Made by a program: the position numbers and the translations under genes. The notes under the pieces were generated by a model. It was not told where the DNA came from. It worked only from the letters and a program-made list of their open reading frames with translations, and searched no databases. Below, one piece after another: positions 1-12,400 of a DNA stretch of 64,000 nt. Positions within the stretch are counted from its first letter, which is position 1. Every line of letters starts with the position of its first letter. Source of the stretch: Mactromeris polynyma (taxonomy: Eukaryota; Mollusca; Bivalvia; Venerida; Mactridae); contig JASFXZ010000026.1 of the NCBI GenBank assembly GCA_032209605.1, positions 3,162,001 to 3,226,000 on the forward strand, in the 5' to 3' direction.

Positions 1-623
1 TTCAAGGGAAACCCTGTTTAATGCTAATTGATGAAGGAATTTACGCGACAAAGTAACAGTGTAATTACGCATGAAAACAGTTGGGTGGGGTAATGTTAAT
101 GAGTGTTTGTGTATTAAGCGCCCCAAAAAATCGCGATTTACAGTCTCACTTATTTTTCCCAAATCTCACTTAAAAACAGCCCTGCTGAGGAAAATCTCAC
201 TTATTGACCATCTGAAAATATGGCATGTATGGAAATACAGTAATTTTCATGCAATTTATACCTTCAAACAGCTTTGTATAATTAGTTTGTGTTAATTAAT
301 AATGCATTTAAACGAAGGCATTTAACGAGTGAATAAATAAAGTAGCAAAGATGAGAACACGAAATAATGATGCATTATGTTGTTATTATGGTGTTGAGGG
401 CAGGGCCGACATTCTTTGGTTATTTCCATACAGTGACATCTGTAAGTTGCTTAAATCACCTGCGTTTTGATTTAAATGCACTTCGACATCATAATCATTT
501 TGACGAGTGATAATTGTCAACAAAAATATGTTGTTAGTAAGAAAGGCAACTAACTAATGTGGAAGCCTAGTGGTATGAGGGACTGTGAATGATTTAATGG
601 ATAGGGTGTATGATGAAATTGTA

Positions 624-786
624 TACGGTCGGACCTCGTTTATTCGACAGCCTTCCATCTGAATACTTGGTATCAATCGAAATAAATATCAGGTCCTGAT
701 GTATTGACACGGGCTATTCGAAACCATGTTTTATTCCAAAAAGAACTTTGCACCTGATTAATTTGAATGAACAAGGTCCGACTGTA
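624..786. mobile_element. pogo/Tigger-like MITE, family B (copy 1)
   Basis: The left end reads TACGGTCGGACCTCG and the right end GTCCGACTGTA, giving imperfect terminal inverted repeats with TA at the edges. The interior carries scattered self-complementary words (TTCGAC, ATTCGAA). The same element with better preserved ends occurs at 53702-53883. CAGT...ACCTCG termini with TA target sites are typical of pogo/Tigger elements of the Tc1/mariner superfamily; the assignment to that group is inference. Confidence 0.6.
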
Positions 787-1149
787 TTAGGTTTTACTAT
801 TTTTTTAGGGAACTGTTGTAATATTCAAATTTGGTACCAAAATTTAGGATATTTGTCTGCCAGCATGATGCAGCGTGTTCCGTCACAATAAAAATTAAAA
901 GACATTTGTTTATTCTATGTTGAATGATATAAAGGGGTCAATATTGGAATTTTAGAGTTGTCAATTGTCTGCGTTTTTTCTTGATTTGTTTACTGTAAAT
1001 GTGTTTGAATTTCTTTAATTTGTTAAAAACAGAATGTGTCCACCTCTCATATGAATCAAAGCAACGATTCTCGATCAAATTTATTGGATCGTAATGTCGA
1101 ATTATGTAATTTAGAACGGCACTCCATTCTTGGACAAGGGCAGCTGTAA

Positions 1150-1510
1150 GGTCACATGATTATATAACATGATTTTTCTTGTTCTCTGTCCTCTGTCCAA
1201 GACAAATTCCCATATGTGTTCAATTGGATTCATGTCTGGTGAGCAAGCCAGCCATTGTAACGTCTAGAATTGTTATGCATGTCGAGGTAATTTTGTGTCA
1301 GCTGAGCAGTTTTTGGCCTTGCGTTATCGTGCATCAGCATACCAGGAAGGAATGGCTTCCACAACTTTGCCAACACCAAATCGATTCCCCTCCATAAAGC
1401 AATAATTAGCAAAAAGTTTCTCAACCTTGGAAAATACACATTGCATTTATATTAAGATTGTAATTGGACTTGTCGCTGAACGAAACCCTTGCCCCTTTGG
1501 GCACGAGTCC
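1150..1510 (-). pseudogene. Decayed Tc1/mariner transposase fragment
   Basis: On the - strand three conserved transposase blocks occur in order but in different frames: VSFSDKSNYNL (near 1460-1500, first DDE aspartate region), MLMHDNARPKTAQLTQNYL (near 1275-1345, second aspartate, matching the common QDNARPHTA motif), and SPDMNPIEHIWEFVLDRG (near 1190-1240, third catalytic region). Frameshifts and an internal deletion separate them and no terminal inverted repeats were found, so the copy is dead. It lies in the non-coding region 5' of the PDE9A exons. Confidence 0.8.
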
Positions 1511-2794
1511 AACATAAATGACGTGTGGAGCCCAGAGCCACGGAAGGTTATGATTACGTTGATTAATAATCTTCCCTACATATTAAGGCCCTCAGCCTTT
1601 ATTTGGTTTGCGTTTGCGCACAAAAAAGGTTTGTCAAGATTATATGACTTATTTTGTATTTCAAGTAGATATAAAAATATAGCAAATTATATGAAAGTTT
1701 CTTTACTGTGTCAGTATATGTTCATGTTTTTAACTGGATCAGGTATTGATTTCAAATCTGAGAGTCTAATAATATTTCATTTAATGCCCTTTTTGTAATG
1801 TTTCAATTACAAATTTATTTAACCTCAAATGTTGCAACATTTTATTTACGATATCATAAATATTGCAGCAATACTTGCAACCTTGTTCATTAACTGCATT
1901 CTGAAATCTGCAACATTCAATTAATCTCGTTACATGGATAATAATTCACACCTGGAGTGTCGCAGTGTATAGCTTATTGTATAGAATGCGCAGTATGTGC
2001 GAAATATTGCAAAACCAAGGTAATACGAGTGGCTAATTTGTTTTGCGTTTTAATAATTCCTGTCGACTGTAATTATTGTGTGTGAAACTTACATTTCTGT
2101 TAATTTTTACATTGTTGCAATAGTTTGTCACAGGGGGTGGAGACAGTAGCAGGGACAGGGGCAGCGGGCTTATAACCCAGACTGTAATTAGACACATTAT
2201 TGACCCCAGGCAAAATATTTCTCATTTTTCACACTTCACTGTTGGCGTCCCTGTAAATATCAAAATAGTCTCAAAATGAGAATCAGACATATTTGGTCAT
2301 TATATTTTTTCTCTAGAATTTGGAGTTGTTAAGGTTCTTGAAGTCATACAAGTATTAGCAATAGCATTACATACAGTGTCTGCATAACCTGTGGCTATAC
2401 AGGGATGGTCTTCATTAATTCTCTCATTTCCTTGGCTTCAATGACATTTCTTATAATCAAGCGTGATAGATGGAAGCTTTTTATGGATGTGATCTTTCAT
2501 ATTGGTTGATATGAAATAGAGGCAGTGTCTGTTAGACCATTATCTCGCTGACTGTGATAGATTCTGACGTGCAATCATCCGCAGAATCATAATGTTGCTG
2601 TGAATTCCTTCTCTGTTATTTACTTTAATGCATAAGCTTATTGTAAGCCTTCTTTTACCCCCTGTGTTCTCTTCTATTGACCATTCTGAATGTGATTCTA
2701 AAGTCGCTTTCTGCTAATGCATACCCAGCTGGAGTGGATTTAATGCCCCTATATATTTACCAATTTATATAGTCTTGATTGCATCTGAAACATA

Positions 2795-2976
2795 TACAGC
2801 GAAACCTCACTTGAACACAACCTCAATATTTAGACCACCTTAAAATTAAGAACACAATTTCCAAGTCCATTTTCACTGGTTTGCTCTTTATTCAACCCCA
2901 ATATTAAGACCACCTCAATAAGAAGACCAGTTTTCAAGAGTCCCAAGGGTGGTCTTATTATTGAGGTTTTACTGTA
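2795..2976. mobile_element. Palindromic MITE, family A (copy 1)
   Basis: Starts TACAGCGAAACCTCACTTGA and ends TGAGGTTTTACTGTA, with complementary termini and a largely self-complementary interior built from words such as CAATATTAAGACCACCTCAATA. The same family recurs at 5463, 26763, 28943, 45764, 55831 and 60458, with partial copies at 20070 and 29521. The termini and TA edges suggest a non-autonomous pogo/Tigger-like element. Confidence 0.8.
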
Positions 2977-3193
2977 TGCTTGTTTGAATCACTCACAAGT
3001 CTCCTTCCTTGAATATACTGTAACAGTGTCTAAGAATATCAAGAAATGTGAGTTTGGTCCAACCTCCATGCTGAGCGAAGACACGTAACCCCACTACCCT
3101 TCCCGTTTCAAACCTTTCAGGACAGACTTGGTTATATCTAGGAAAATAATGGAATTAATTTTTTAATATCTTTCAATGATATATTCCATTGAG

Positions 3194-3500
3194 TTTTTTC
3201 AGCTGTATTTAGCATTGTTATACGGCTATATTCCTAATGCCAAAAAGTTTTTATTTTTCCCAATTTGAATGCAAAACATTTCCAGTAAATCTGAAGAAAA
3301 AAAGTGGTTAAATTTACCCAAAATTGACAGAGTTAGAGGCTTTTCTCTCACAGGTACAGTTTATATAAATAACAATTGTCCATTAATTAATCACTACATC
3401 CTTTACTTTAATTCCAAATATTTTGATGCATTTGCTATAATCTTTATCCCAATTTCTAAGTTTAACACGCAAAAATTCCCAATTTGAAGGGTATGGGTCA
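3194..3500 (+). repeat. Dispersed repeat, family E (copy 1)
   Basis: About 300 bp running from TTTTTTCAGCTGTATTTA to AATTTGAAGGGTATGGGTCATCT. Similar sequence is found at 31495-31795 in the same orientation and at 40900-41222 inverted, with fragments near 30230-30300 and 32205-32290. No coding potential or clear terminal repeats were seen; class unknown. Confidence 0.65.
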
Positions 3501-4070
3501 TCTACCAAAATAGCTAAATAAACCCTGCATTGTTATACACATCCCCGAGTTTATGTTGTGCTCATAATCTCAAAGCTCTTTTTGAAAGAAATATTTTTAT
3601 CCGAGTATCAATGAAGCTAATGAACGAATCTTCAATGTTCACTAGAAATATCTGTAGCTTATCAACAGGTATTAGTGTTTCAGCTTCCTGTCTTCCCAAT
3701 AAATCCAAGCAGCATTTTTGATTAGTTGACATACAGAAAATACAAATCATTGATAGAGAGATTTAATATTTGGTCCATCAGCAATTAGTAAGATTTGATT
3801 GAAGTCTAACCATCATTTCTTCGCAATTAATCTAAACACATAGCTAGATTTACTTTGATCAATCGGGTTTTTCAGTGAAAGGTTGAATGAATGTGTCTGC
3901 CTCGCTTCTTATTGTCAGGTAATGATTTAGGCACGGTACTGATGATGTTGTGTGCATTCATCAATGTTGATTTGGCCTCCAACTATGATTGATGAGATGA
4001 CTTCCTGTTGAACAATGTTCTTAAAGGTTTGACCAGGAGATTTCCAGTCATTATGGAAGTTCTTTTTCGT

Positions 4071-4377
4071 TCTAACATGGTTTGCTAGTTGCATATCAGT
4101 GTTGTGTAATCTGATCAAATCTTACGTTAACCACCAAGGCATTTTTATTTTTTCTTCAACCAAACAATGTTTGTAACCTTGACGGGGATTGGTTAACCTT
4201 TTGAAAAAGGGTACATAACCTTATGGAAATCCACTGAATTTGGTAAATTTACCGAAATCCATTTTTGATCTGGAGTGACCAGCAATCGTAACATCTTGGC
4301 ATTTTTGTATGTTGCACAACAAATGTTAACTTTCAAATTGCGCTGACCATCTTTTTTCAAGATATTTCTTGTTTTAG
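4071..4377 (+). repeat. Dispersed repeat, family F (copy 1)
   Basis: Shares long diverged stretches with 27970-28232, including a block around TTTACCGAAATCCATTTT and the word CCAGCAATCGTAA, and a shorter match at 24540-24665 around TTTGCATATCAGTTTTGTGT. Non-coding; class unknown. Confidence 0.6.
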
Positions 4378-5072
4378 TTTAGGTGTGTACTAGAGTATGG
4401 TGTGGGACTTATAGGTTGTTTCCACATTTACAATAATGTACCTCCCATGTTCTGAACAGTCAGCCATATTGATAGGCAAATTTCCTTAAAATTTATTGGG
4501 AATACAATATGTGAACGATAATAAAATAAAATCAGATATATAAAAATAGCTTATTCATTATGCTCATGTGGGCAGACGGCTCAGATAGGTGAAGAAAAAG
4601 TGGTTGTCATATGCAAATTCTCTTGGTATTTTCTCAATTATCACATTGTCAGTTTTATTATAACAATACCAATACATTTACTGGTTCCTGTAACATGCTT
4701 AAATCAAAGTACAGAAGGCACTAATTATTCACTGCTCTAGAGAGCTGCTGTATGTTTGGAATGAAGTCCTTTTTCGTCAACAACATACATGCTTCACCAA
4801 TCACCATCACCTCAAGGACAATAAATTTATTTTTTGTGAGTATAAAATGTTTTATTGAACAAAGGGGACATGGTGATGTTTTTTTCATGGCTTTAAAGTC
4901 TGTATGAATGTTCAAGTAATTTGTTTGGTTTGACTAGCCGCCGTGATTTATGTAATGCATATTTCGACTAGCCGCCATGATCATTCTTATAAATATTTAT
5001 ACATAAGCTCTCGGACCTGACAGAGTGCTGGCTATTTATAAGTATTAGACATCAGTTTTCGTGATAATTTTG

Positions 5073-5175
5073 GCCTCTGGTGGAGAAAAGCGATCAGAAT
5101 TTGTATGTCTCAGCCTAGTACGTTCTAAGAAATGCAGGGGCAATTCTAGAAGGCGGGAGCATTAAATATTAGGAC
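5073..5175 (+). repeat. Short dispersed repeat shared with 16775-16885
   Basis: The two copies share the order TCTGGTG...GAGAAA...CAGAATTTGTATG...CATCAGCC...GGAGCATT with substitutions. No coding potential is visible. Class unknown. Confidence 0.4.
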
Positions 5176-5462
5176 ACATACAGTATTATAGCTGGTAATA
5201 CATTAATTAATTTCTGTTCTTGCATGTATGTTGGTGCTTTAAGATTAGAGATCAAGAAAAGTTTGATTCTGGTAACCAGGCCAACCAACCCACATTTTCA
5301 CCAAATTACTTGGCTATAGAAAAGGTATGAAAAGTTATGTTTGAAAGTATGATGATGTTCATTTTAAAAAAAGCACAAATATTGTCCATACATAAATGAT
5401 ATCAATAAAACTAGAATGGGACAGAAACCTGGGAATATTACTCAGATTAAGAAAAGTTAGCA

Positions 5463-5647
5463 TACAGTGAAATCTCACCTAAAGACCACCTCAATAATAA
5501 GACCACTTCAAAATAAATTAAGACCACAATTTTCGAGTCCATTTTCACTGTTATGCTAGTTATTCAACCTCAATATTAAGACCACCTCAATAACAAGACC
5601 AGTTTTTAAGGGTCCCAAAGGTGGTCTTATTATTGAGATTTTACTGC
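5463..5647. mobile_element. Palindromic MITE, family A (copy 2)
   Basis: Begins TACAGTGAAATCTCACCTAA and ends TTGAGATTTTACTGCA, with the same interior words as the copy at 2795 (AATATTAAGACCACCTCAATA, CCAAAGGTGGTCTTATTATT). Length about 185 bp, near the full length for this family here. Confidence 0.8.
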
Positions 5648-6644
5648 ATTATTATGTTATTTTCAGCTCATTCTTTAGACAAATTTAATCTCTTCTTAAT
5701 GCCTCAGCATTTTTCAGCCTGTAACCAGAAATAAACTGATCACTTTTCTGGCGTTATATAAAGGTTGTACGTTGGTTATTGTATCCTATGCTTGATGATT
5801 TTAGCAATAAGAATGTCTAGACTTCTTTTTTGCTACTAAAATACTGTTTCTCCTTTCTCCTATCAATAACATAATGTCATTTGTTAGATGCTGGCGAATG
5901 TGTTTGTTACGTATAAGAAGCAACAATTTCATGTCCAAGATTGACAGAAATTACCGTTTCGGCTTTCATCAAAAAGTGGTTAATGAGAATGGATGCCTGT
6001 ATGTTTTGTACAGCGAATAATGCATGCGGACGGTAACATTGACACTTTCTTAGGAAACTTTATTGAACGTATTTGATTGTCTGGTATCTTCACAACATTT
6101 TGCGCAGGATTTCTGCATTCCCCGTATCATTATTTTATTGACAGCTTTTGTGTAAAAGCAAAATACAATTTTGGTTATATAATGCTTCAGTATACAGACT
6201 TGTAGTTGGTAGATATTTCTGTTTCGCTATAATATCGGATTATATTGATGTTGTGAAGTCGATATTGTCACACGTTAATGTTGTGATGTCGATGTCACTT
6301 CGGTAATTATAGTTTGTGTCGATGTCACCTCGTTAATGCTTAAGTTTGTGTTGAGTCTCTTCTTGTAGAATACGCTAAGGCGTAAACATTATTTGTTTCT
6401 CGATTCTTGACCTTCCCTATTTTTTTGCCCCAAGACCCTAGAACCTTTTTTCGCGTTAACATTTTTTTCTTTTTGGTAAAATTTCTTCTTTTTGGTAAAA
6501 TTTCTTTGTGTGAATCTTTCTTTAGGTTCATATTTCTGCCCAATTATTAGACGCTTAATGAGTATTCCAGCTATAGAGCATTATATTCACCTTGATAAAA
6601 CATTATCCATGTTAAAAGGGAAAGGGGATTTGTCTTGTAACATA

Positions 6645-6875
6645 TGAGCACCCGCTGTATGATTTCCAACCTCTTCTTTAATGATGTCATTTCCAGATGT
6701 AACGTCACCATGTACTGGCAGTAAGCAATATTTGTCTCAAATGGCAATATGAAAACAAAGTGACCATAATGGAGTATATATTGTTTCCTGCTTGCACATA
6801 GTGACATCACATGTTGCGTTTTTTTTTAAATGACGTCACTTACAGAAGAGGTTGTAAATCTCATAGCAGCACTCA
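6645..6875. mobile_element. MITE, family H (copy 1)
   Basis: Terminal inverted repeats of about 40 bp: the left end TGAGCACCCGCTG...CCAACCTCTTCT pairs with the right end AGAAGAGGTTG...CAGCACTCA. A second copy at 13760-13978 shares both termini and the interior words CAGTATGAAAA and GTGACATCACATGTTGCGTT. Non-autonomous DNA element; superfamily not determined. Confidence 0.75.
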
Positions 6876-9367
6876 TATATTCATTTAAATCTATTTTTAA
6901 TTTGCTTCGTTAAAACAAATCTCAAAAAAAAATCAAACAAATATCTTTTTAGGACTAAATGTTTTGCTAATCAATAATTGTTTAGGTTGTTGATATATTT
7001 TTGGTATCTGACTGTTGATGCTTTATTGCCGTTCTTTATTAGTTTATCTTTTTTGATGATTTGTTACTGTGAAATTTATGTGTGTCTGTTTCCCTCTCCT
7101 TTATATATTGTGTAATCACGTAAAGATTCTCAGGAGACGCCTTTCACTTGAAAGCTGTATCAAGTTATTAATTGCGATTTGAAATGTAAGACACTTACAA
7201 AATGAAATAAACTACAACTTTGAAGTGAACAATTTACTTTTAAGATCAACTTTCTTCTACGGTATTTCCTGTTTTCAATGTTATTTCCTGGAAGAATTTT
7301 AAGCTAGTGAATTGGAGAACAAGTTATCTTTTACAGATCCTGTGTTACCTACCTGTATAGTAAGAAAATAATGAGTAAATTTGAAAGACTATTTTATCTC
7401 ATTCTTTCAGCTATTGATTCCGTTGATTACCCAGCATCTGTCTATCGCTATATTCTTCTATTTAGAACATGTTTTCATATGTGTCAATTGTAGAGCTGTA
7501 TTGCTGATCATTGTCTGTCAATCGATTATTGATATATATATTTTAAAAATTGATACTTGTCAATTATAAAAGCATGCCTGAAAACAACAAAAATTGACCA
7601 AATAAAACGGAAATTGGGGCGCTGTCAAAAGGCTATTTCTAAAACTTTGCCGTACCTATTACAAACATGTGTTCAAGAAAAAAAATTAATGAAGATTATT
7701 GATATTTTTCTTACTTATTAAGAAAAGGACGCACATACTTCATAGTAGTGAGAGAACAAGACGGTCAAATGGAAAAATAAACATGTAAAAGACATAACTA
7801 GAAGTTAAAATATATGAAATCATGAACTCCAAGCATTCAAATGCATTTTAGTAGACGATACTTGTTATATCTATGTATTGTTGATATTTCTCATCGATAT
7901 CGTCAATATGCATTGTATCAATGATAGTCTAGTCAATTGTATGACAGAGTACAAAAAATCTTTGGTTAATTGTTTTTCAGTCGATGCCTGGTGAGTTAAT
8001 TCCTTAAAACAAGGTTGCAGTTTGTGGACCAATCTCAGAATGAAGCCTCGTCATTGGTCAATTTAACTGAGTTATTCATATTCAGCCAATGAAATGCTTG
8101 AGTGAACGTCTTTTATAACCACATGCCTTGGTCTTTTAAACATTTAAACTAAATTTCTTTGAATAGTTAGAATTGTAGTTTAATCCGTATGATACATTAG
8201 TGGTCTATGTGAGTTTCTTTACAATCATTAATATGTGTGCTGAAACATCATTAAGTATCACAGAGGATTATTACTTTGATGGTCATAAATTAACCAAATT
8301 TATAAAAGTTTTTTATTGTTTTCTTTGTACAAGATAAAAATGTTTATTCATTAATAACTACACAAATAATTTCTTTTGCTGACTGAAAAACACAACTTTT
8401 AGTTTTTCACCATAAACAAATGTCCACTAAAACACTAATAAGGGAGAGAACTCAATAATTCCTCATGAAACAAAATCAAAGTACTGAAAACACTTTAAAG
8501 TACAACATTAACAGTGGTGACAGTTATGGCTGAGCAATATTGTGACGTTGCATCAATAGACCTGTCACCAGTGCAGAGATTGCTTTGCCCCCAATTATTT
8601 GTCTAAGGCTTTCAAGTGAATACATTATACAAGCATGTGCAATCATCTAATTGAATTTACCACTAACATGTAATCCTATCATTGGTCAACTGATTCCTTG
8701 ATTGACAACTGATGGCCACAATTATTGATTCACTTCTTGCGAATTATCAAAAATAAATCTTGAATGATAGGTAATTATGTCAATTATGATTTAAAAAGGA
8801 TTTACTTTGATGTGTTCATTATGAAATGAGAATATACATGTATACACATGTGTCATTTTGTGTTCTTAAAAGCTCGGCAGATTTAACTCTTCCTTGCCCC
8901 GTCTCTTTAGTTGTTCTGTGCTTTAACCCTGATACTGTCGAAGTGTGTCTGATTTTTATTACATATGTAAGTTATATGATACCATCCGTCTGTTCCTATC
9001 CGGTTTTGTCAGTGGGGGATAAATTTGATACTTAAATGATTCTTATAATGGATGTTTGTCTTAAGATTGTCTGGTCGGCCCATTCAACTATACTGTAAAC
9101 AATTGAATTTGCATCATGTTGGAGACAATAATCCAGTGTTGTAGACACCCTGGGGACAGCATTATGGGAATTTAAATAGCATTGAACCTGTTAATTAACT
9201 CAACAGTGAGATTTATAGTCTGCTTCATATACCGGTAAACATCTGTTCAAAAGCATTTTAGTCAAATTGTAGCGGCCTTTTTAAAGCTCTTTTAATCAAA
9301 CGCAGATTCCTGTCTTTTTGACATTGTTCATTATTTTGAAGAACTGTAGTTGGTTTTTACATTTCAG

Positions 9368-9422
9368 GTGATCGTCCAATAGCTGAACAATTGGGTTTTG
9401 ATGTTGGTGCAATAGAAAAAAG
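9368..9422 (+). CDS. PDE9A: PDE9A exon a (most 5' exon recognised)
   Basis: A 55-nt segment between TTTCAG and GTAAGA. Phase: 2 nt complete an upstream codon, then 17 codons reading [17 protein letters not shown], then AG of an arginine codon completed by the next exon. The join gives [13 protein letters not shown], matching the helical region ahead of the catalytic domain in PDE9A. Strong splice sites and phase agreement support it; the exon itself is short and poorly conserved. Confidence 0.78.
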
Positions 9423-12400
9423 GTAAGAGCAATTAATTATTTATGTCAAGACTAGTAGGCCATACACCTACATTGTTGTACGAAATATCTTCCTTATCCA
9501 GAATATTCACATATTTAAGTATACCATGAAACTTTTTTATTCACTTACTTATTGACTGTGTCCTATTAAATTTCAGAAGATTCAATATCATTGCAAAAAA
9601 GTTATATATAAAGAGTTATTTCTTATGTTGTCAACCGGTTAATTTAACCCAGTTTCTAGTGTTTTTATTTACTTTCACTTTATGCTGATGTTCATGAATG
9701 CATCAGACAATTGCACATTATCTTCTCATCATGTGATGGCAATTTCAAATATGATTAGTTGAAGTTGTTGTAGGTGAGTTTGACGTCATCAATTTTATGT
9801 TTGGTTGAATATTTATATTGCATTAAGAAAGTCGGGAAAGCACATTAGCAAATTATGGAAATCGTGACAAGATCAAACATTACATTTCGTCATGATTATT
9901 CATCAGTTTTATTTCTGAAAGGAAAGAGAAACCATTGATAACCATCAGCCAATTAGCATAAAATTATGCCTTGATACATATTGTTATTATTATTGTTGTG
10001 GTTTAAATTAATAAAAATTACCCTTATTTGGCCTTTGCAGATTGCCATACATAACTAACATACTGTGTTGCTTGCTTTAGAACAGTCTACTATTGGTTGG
10101 TCACCCAGGAACACTGGTTTGGTCAACAGATGGCCATACATAGTTGACATACTGCGTTGCTTACTGTAGAACAGTCTAGTGTTGGTTGGCCACCCAGGTA
10201 CACTGGTTTGGTCAACAGATTGCCATACATAGTTGACATACTGCGTTGCTTACTATAGAACAGTCTAGTGTTGGTTGGCCACCCAGGAACACTGGTTTGG
10301 TCAACAGATTGCCATACATAGTTGACATACTGCGTTGCTTACTGTAGAACAGTCTAGTGTTGGTTGGCCACACAGGAACACTGGTTTGGTCAACAGATTG
10401 CCATACATAACTGACATACTGCGTTGCTTACTGTAGAACAGTCTAGTGTTGGTTGGCCACCCAGGAACACTGGTTTGGTCAACAGATTGCCATACATAAT
10501 TGAAATACTGCGTTGCTTACTGTAGAACAGTCTAGTGTTGTTTGGTCACCCAGGAACATTGGTTTGGTCAACAGATTGCCATACATAGTTGACATACTGC
10601 GTTGCTTGCTTTAGAACAGTCTAGTGTTGGTTGGCCACCCAGGAACACTGGTTTGGTCAACAGATGGCCATACATAACTGACATACTGCGTTGCTTACTG
10701 TAGAACAGTCTAGTGTTGGTTGGCCACCCAGGAACACTGGTTTGGTCAACAGATTGCCATAAATAGTTGACATACTGTGTTGCTTACTGTAGAACAGTCT
10801 AGTGTTGGTTGGCCACCCAGGAACACTGGTTTGGTCAACAGATTGCCATACATAGTTGACATACTGCTTTGCTTACTGTAGAACAGTCTAGTGTTGGTTG
10901 GCCACCCAAGAACACTGGTTAGGTCAACAGATTGCCATACATAGTTGACATACTGTTGCTTACTGTAGAACAGTCTAGTGTTGGTTGGCCACCCAGGAAC
11001 ACTGGTTAGGTCAACAGATGGTCATACATAGTTGACATACTGCGTTGCTTGCTGTAGAACAGTCTAGTGTTGGTTGGCCACACAGGAACACTGGTTTGGT
11101 CAACAGATTGCCATACATAGTTGACATACTGCGTTGCTTACTGTAGAACAGTCTAGTGTTGGTTGGTCACACAGGAACACTGGTTTGGTCAACAGATTGC
11201 CATACATAGTTGACATACTGCGTTGCTTACTGTAGAACAGTCTAGTGTTGGTTGGCCACACAGGATCACTGGTTTGGTCAACAGATTGCCATACATAGTT
11301 GACATACTGCGTTGCTTACTGTAGAACAGTCTAGTGTTGGTTGGCCACACAGGAACACTGGTTTGGTCAATAGATTGCCATACATAGTTGACATACTGCG
11401 TTGCTTACTGTAGAACAGTCTACTATTGGTTGGTCACCCAGGAACACTGGTTTGGTCAACAGATTGCCATACATAACTGACATACTCTTGCTTACTGTAG
11501 AACAGTCTAGTGTTGGTTGGCCACACAGGAACACTGGTTTGGTCAACAGATTGACATACATAGTTGACATACTGTTCCTTACTGTAGAACAGTCTAGTAC
11601 TGGTTGGCCACCCAGGAACACTGGTTAGGTCAACAGATTGCCATACATAACTGACATACTGTGGAAAATGTTGTAAAACTCAAAACAAACATATATTTTT
11701 CAGGCTTCAAGTTTTGGAAAAACGGGTATTTTTTGAAAATGGAGATCTTCCTACAAGTGTATGTGATATTCAATCAAGAGTAGAGGAGTTCAAGAACAAA
11801 CTACAGGTAAACATTAGGGGACTCGTTACACGGCCTGAGACTGGTGGACTTTGGGGACTGGTCAACCATTAGGGAATTTTGAGTCTTTCTAGATAAGAAA
11901 CGGGAAATTTTAGCCATACTTGCATGGTGCTCTAAGATATTTGTTTCAAAGATACTTGTCCCGGATTAATGGAAATGTCAAATTTGTCCAACATAGGAAG
12001 CTAGTTGTCCTAGAATATCAGTCAATTAGTAACAAATAAATATACACAATGATAGCTTCACTGTACAATTGCTGATGTTGATTAGCTTTAAAAACAGACT
12101 TGTCCTTGGACTAACTTCAACTCAACTGTTGGTAGCCTGATTTAGTATTACGCATGTCCGATATGTCGGGCTAGTGGGTTTCTAGAGCCCTGATAACTTA
12201 TGTTGTCATTGTTTCATGTATTCATTCTATTTTCAATTAATTATGTCATATTTATAATATTTCTTGACAAATGCAGTAATGTTGTAATATAAAAGTGGAT
12301 GTGGATTCACTCCAAACAACATTATCAGAATTTTTCTCTGTTGTTTTTTGTTATGAGGGGACTTTTAAGTGGAAACAGGAAGAAAACACATTATTTTGGT

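Larger units (their letters stand above)
1..9367 (+). other. Upstream non-coding region or 5' intron of the PDE9A gene
   Basis: No exon could be supported here. The first recognised PDE9A exon (9368) begins inside a codon, so at least one more exon must lie 5', here unrecognised or outside the window. The stretch holds a decayed Tc1/mariner transposase, MITE-like elements at 624-786, 2795-2976, 5463-5647 and 6645-6875, and dispersed repeat copies at 3194-3500, 4071-4377 and 5073-5175. The rest is AT-rich unique-looking sequence. Confidence 0.6.

Noticed and set aside
1427..1798. 123-codon + strand frame
   Set aside because: It overlaps the antisense transposase remnant and shows no homology or splice context.
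8908..8964. Possible PDE9A exon between CTCTTTAG and GTAAGT
   Set aside because: The only open frame (VLCFNPDTVEVCLIFITY) has no resemblance to PDE9A, and the phase does not fit the exon at 9368.
11367..11628. Open frames on both strands near the end of the 89-bp array
   Set aside because: Periodic translations of the minisatellite, overlapping each other on opposite strands.
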